A stretch of 15,537 bases of DNA from Candidatus Thorarchaeota archaeon (GTDB lineage: Archaea; Asgardarchaeota; Thorarchaeia; Thorarchaeales; Thorarchaeaceae). The stretch is taken from the NCBI GenBank assembly GCA_016841005.1, contig JAEORG010000085.1:1-15537 (forward strand). Direction: 5' to 3'. Every line of letters begins with the position of its first letter. Position 1 is the first letter of the stretch. The position numbers and the translations under genes are program-made. Positions 12,738 through 15,537 of this stretch are shown piece by piece. The notes beneath the pieces are model-generated. The model saw nothing but the letters and a program-made list of their open reading frames with translations. It was not told the origin of the DNA and made no database searches.

Positions 12738-14659
12738 GTGACAGTAGAATGATGTTGCTTGAACCAATTAGAGTTGGGAGTCTCAATCTTGAAAATCGAC
12801 TGATTTTCTTAGCGACTCATCTTGGCTATTGTGATACGGGAGGTATGGTCAATGATAGAGTGATTGAGTTTTATCGCGAGCGTGCAAAATATCATCCAGG
12901 TCTTATCATCGTAGGAGGATGTTTCACGGAACACTTTGGAAGAAGTGGTCCTACCATGCTTGGTATTAGTATGGCTGACCATGTCCCTGGATTAACTAAA
13001 CTCACTAAGGTAATACACGATTACGAAGTACCAGTAGCCGCACAGTTGTATCATGCTGGAAGATATTCTCACGAGTTATTTATAGGAAATAAACCGGTTT
13101 CAGCTTCCTCTGAATATTCTCGTCTATTCAAAAGTGAACCTAGGCCTCTTACCAAGGATGAAATCACTGGCACTGTTGAGAACTTTGGAGGAGCAGCAGA
13201 ACGTGCCAGAGAAGCAGAATTTGATGCTGTAGAAATCATAGGCTCGGCAGGATACCTAATAAATCAATTCATGGCTCGAGCGACGAATAAGAGAAACGAT
13301 GAATACAATGGAGACCTCCGAGCTCGAGCACGATTTGCTATTGAAGTAGTTGAATCGGTTCGAGATCATGTCGGAAAAGACTTCACGATTTTCTATAGGA
13401 TGAGTGGTGATGATTTTGTTCCCAACGGAACTACCCTGGAAGACAATAAACAACTTGCACCATGGCTAGTTGATGCAGGCGTAGATTGCTTCAACGTAAC
13501 TGGAGGTTGGCACGAAACTCGGATTCCACAGACGACAATGGATGTACCGCGTGGACACTTTGCCTATTTAGCTGAAGGTATTGCGGAAGTCGTTGATGTT
13601 CCTGTCGTAGCTTGCAATAGAATTAACAGTCCTACAATTGCAGAACGTATTCTAAAACGAGGAAAGGCCCAGTTAATTGGAATGTCTAGAGGTTTAATAG
13701 CTGATCCAGAGTTCCCTGAGAAAATTCGTGCTGGAAGAGTGAGTGAGATTAGAAGCTGTATTGGATGTAATCTTGGGTGTCTTGATAATGTGTTTCTCCT
13801 AGAACCCGTTATATGTGCAATCAATCCAATTGCAGGATACGAGTATGAACGTAAGCTAGGACCTGCAGGTACAGGTAATATCGCTGTAATCGGAGGAGGT
13901 CCTGCTGGAATGGAAACTGCGCGTATTCTGAGATTGCGAGGTTTCAACGTAACACTATATGAAAAAGAGAAACGATTAGGTGGTCTCTTGAATCTAGCAT
14001 CAAAAGTTCCGCTTCGTGGTGAATTTGCCACCTATGTTGTTCACATGGAACGAGAATTAAATCGACTTGGAATCAATATACTGTTTGGAAAAGAAGCAAC
14101 TGTAAATGAGATATTAGAGAAGAAATATGATTTCGTAATTTGTGCTACTGGAACGATTGCAAGTGCACCTCCAATCGATGGAGTGGAATTGCCTCATGTT
14201 ACATCTGCATATGATTTAATCGGCAAGAATCTCGAAGGCTCACGAAATGTATCAATACTTGGAGGAAATGCTCTAGGTTGTTATGCCGCATTGGACCTTT
14301 CAACAAAGGCGAAATCGGTAAAGCTCTTCACACTTGGTGAACGTATAGGTGACGATATTGGACTGTCAACTCGATGGGTGATATTGAAAGCGCTTAAAGA
14401 TCGGAAGGTTAAGATTCGAGAAGACAAGATTGAACAAATAACCAGTACCTATCTTATGATTGACGATGATGAGGAAACAACTCTAGTGAAGTCAAATCTT
14501 GTTGTTACTGCAACTAGTCCACAACCTCGAAATAGGCTCTTTGAGAAGCTGAATTCTGCAGGAGTTTCTGTTGAAAGTGTTGGATCTGTTAAGAGAACCA
14601 TGAATTTACTTGAATGTATTCACGATGCATTTGAATTTGCGAATTCATTTACTCTATAG
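12734..14659 (+). CDS. fadH: FadH-like 2,4-dienoyl-CoA reductase (FMN, 4Fe-4S, FAD flavoenzyme)
   Basis: 641 residues with the three-part FadH layout. Residues about 6-340 are an Old Yellow Enzyme TIM barrel. The E. coli FadH catalytic pair is matched by Tyr174 (GSAGYLINQF) and His260 (GGWHETRIP), and YRMSGDDFV and VPRGHFAY follow that protein closely. Cys342, Cys345, Cys349 and Cys361 (CIGCNLGC ... VIC) are the 4Fe-4S ligands. Residues 385-396 (VIGGGPAGMETA) bind FAD, and 508-516 (ILGGNALGC) form the NAD(P)H site. The family reduces 2,4-dienoyl-CoA during unsaturated fatty acid breakdown; related enzymes reduce enoates or trimethylamine, but the FadH residues argue against those. The start is GTG at 12734, overlapping the MBL stop by GTGA; ATG at 12749 is an alternative that loses only five residues. 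Oxygen-sensitive Fe-S chemistry fits an anaerobe. Confidence 0.9.
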   Translation: MSDSRMMLLEPIRVGSLNLENRLIFLATHLGYCDTGGMVNDRVIEFYRERAKYHPGLIIVGGCFTEHFGRSGPTMLGISMADHVPGLTKLTKVIHDYEVPVAAQLYHAGRYSHELFIGNKPVSASSEYSRLFKSEPRPLTKDEITGTVENFGGAAERAREAEFDAVEIIGSAGYLINQFMARATNKRNDEYNGDLRARARFAIEVVESVRDHVGKDFTIFYRMSGDDFVPNGTTLEDNKQLAPWLVDAGVDCFNVTGGWHETRIPQTTMDVPRGHFAYLAEGIAEVVDVPVVACNRINSPTIAERILKRGKAQLIGMSRGLIADPEFPEKIRAGRVSEIRSCIGCNLGCLDNVFLLEPVICAINPIAGYEYERKLGPAGTGNIAVIGGGPAGMETARILRLRGFNVTLYEKEKRLGGLLNLASKVPLRGEFATYVVHMERELNRLGINILFGKEATVNEILEKKYDFVICATGTIASAPPIDGVELPHVTSAYDLIGKNLEGSRNVSILGGNALGCYAALDLSTKAKSVKLFTLGERIGDDIGLSTRWVILKALKDRKVKIREDKIEQITSTYLMIDDDEETTLVKSNLVVTATSPQPRNRLFEKLNSAGVSVESVGSVKRTMNLLECIHDAFEFANSFTL

Positions 14660-14738
14660 TCCGAATATCCGAACAACCTGCCTCAGCGGATACTCTTATA
14701 GGTCTTCCAACAAAGCAAAAAATCACTGTTGCAACTTT

Positions 14739-14742
14739 GGAG
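14739..14742 (+). promoter_or_regulatory. Ribosome-binding site supporting the GTG start of the M50 protease
   Basis: GGAG lies 11 bases before the GTG at 14754, the only credible initiator in the protease frame. The ATGs at 14744 and 14749 are in other frames. A TATA-like CTTATAGG ends near 14702, in the 94-base gap after the flavoenzyme, suggesting an independent promoter. Confidence 0.5.
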
Positions 14743-14753
14743 TATGTAATGCC

Positions 14754-15537
14754 GTGTCAATTGACAATGACTTCTCTGGTCGTGTAATCAGTTATCCAAC
14801 ATTCACAGAGATCTCTGAGATTTTATCGACTAGATTTGAAATCCTTACAAGCGCAATGGAATTTGGTATGCCAACATTCCTATACAAGTGGAAAGATGGT
14901 GAGATTCCAGATGCTGATGAACAGCGACGGGTATTCAACGAGGTTCACGACAAGTCAGATAAATTGAAGATTTGGCCAGTTATACGATGGCGCGACAAGA
15001 ACGAGGGTGTCTATTACACCCGATTTATTCCTCAAGAGAAGGCATCGAAGAGTGATGTCAGGATAAATTATGCTCTCTTCATCGCCACACTCGCAGCCAT
15101 TGCGATTGGTGGATTAATGCAAGCTAGCAGTAGGGTCTTCCTAACCCTATTTTACCCAAATGGATATACGCCATGGGACATCGCGTTTACAACAGGTATT
15201 TTCATTCTTGCACTTATGGGAATCATCGGGACTCATGAGATGGGACATTATAGAATGGCCAAGAAGTTGGGCATTGAGGCAACACCTCCTTATTTCATAC
15301 CGGGGCTTCCACAGATAGGTGGTACTTTTGGTGCTTTTATCCAACAGAAAAGCCCTCCAAGAGATCGTAGTTCATTGATCGATTTGGGACTTGCAGGACC
15401 TTACTCAGGGTTCATAATTACGCTGATTGCGCTGGTCCTCGGATTTGCGCTGTCTGTACCAGTGACTGCAGAACAACTCTCAGCAATCGATGCTACTTTT
15501 CCAGGTCAATCTGGTTCTCTACCTGTACCCCTGATCT
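14754..15537 (+). CDS. Site-2-protease-like M50 membrane metalloprotease, partial (3' end off window)
   Basis: 261 codons are visible, starting at GTG 14754 and open to the right edge. The first 100 or so residues form a soluble domain that includes SAMEFGMPTFLYKWKDG and KIWPVIRWRDKNEGVYYTRF. A first membrane helix follows (about 105-125), then a second (about 145-165) carrying the zinc motif HEMGH at 161-165. After it come PPYFIPGLPQIGGTFGAFI and a KSPPRDRSSLIDLGLAGPYSGF segment, as in EGY1-type and archaeal S2P homologues. The second zinc ligand (N/D-x-x-P-x-x-x-x-D-G) should lie beyond the window. Family members cut membrane-bound substrates within the bilayer, often anti-sigma-type or maturation targets; the substrate here is unknown. 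No neighbour indicates a partner. Confidence 0.88.
   Translation, partial: MSIDNDFSGRVISYPTFTEISEILSTRFEILTSAMEFGMPTFLYKWKDGEIPDADEQRRVFNEVHDKSDKLKIWPVIRWRDKNEGVYYTRFIPQEKASKSDVRINYALFIATLAAIAIGGLMQASSRVFLTLFYPNGYTPWDIAFTTGIFILALMGIIGTHEMGHYRMAKKLGIEATPPYFIPGLPQIGGTFGAFIQQKSPPRDRSSLIDLGLAGPYSGFIITLIALVLGFALSVPVTAEQLSAIDATFPGQSGSLPVPLI

Noticed and set aside
13564..14031. Minus-strand open frame of 155 codons
   Set aside because: It overlaps the catalytic, Fe-S and FAD motifs of the flavoenzyme. The peptide is Arg/Pro/Ser-rich without recognisable motifs.

Overview
This window looks archaeal. Several genes are preceded by TATA-like boxes rather than bacterial -35/-10 pairs, one gene appears leaderless, and stop/start overlaps of the GTGA type occur. 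The content fits an anaerobic, heterotrophic archaeon with many surface proteins: NosD-type beta-helix and Ig-like proteins, an XRE-type regulator of an archaeal kind, a CXXC-containing pterin dehydratase, an EGY1/S2P-like membrane protease and a FadH-type iron-sulfur flavoenzyme. An Asgard lineage such as Thorarchaeota is possible, but nothing here proves it. Protein genes are packed tightly. No rRNA, tRNA, CRISPR array or insertion sequence was recognised, and no gene-free stretch exceeds about 210 bases.

Region 1 (1-6162, all minus strand). In transcription order from the right: a helix-turn-helix regulator with a four-cysteine tail, a cysteine desulfurase (IscS/NifS) homologue 7 bases later, a small protein with an altered topoisomerase-type zinc ribbon, a secreted membrane-anchored protein with a lectin-like and an Ig-like domain, an IscU/NifU scaffold protein, and a large secreted beta-helix protein that runs off the left edge. 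The IscS homologue has histidine where the PLP-binding lysine should be, and other cofactor contacts are changed too, while its sulfur-carrying cysteine is intact. With IscU and a cysteine-rich regulator nearby, this suggests a non-canonical iron-sulfur assembly or persulfide-handling locus. This is the most interesting part of the window.

Region 2 (6163-8171). A divergent promoter separates the regulator from a Sir2 deacylase that carries the Y-x-x-R signature of desuccinylating sirtuins. A TPR protein converges on it, with stop codons 3 bases apart.

Region 3 (8172-10923). A second divergent promoter region leads into a two-gene operon: an extended-SDR NAD-dependent epimerase/dehydratase, then an L-lactate permease family transporter 4 bases downstream.

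Region 4 (10924-15537). A pterin-4a-carbinolamine dehydratase on the minus strand, then on the plus strand a four-helix membrane protein, a metallo-beta-lactamase-fold hydrolase translationally coupled to a FadH-like 2,4-dienoyl-CoA reductase, and the first 261 codons of a site-2-protease-like M50 metalloprotease cut by the right edge.
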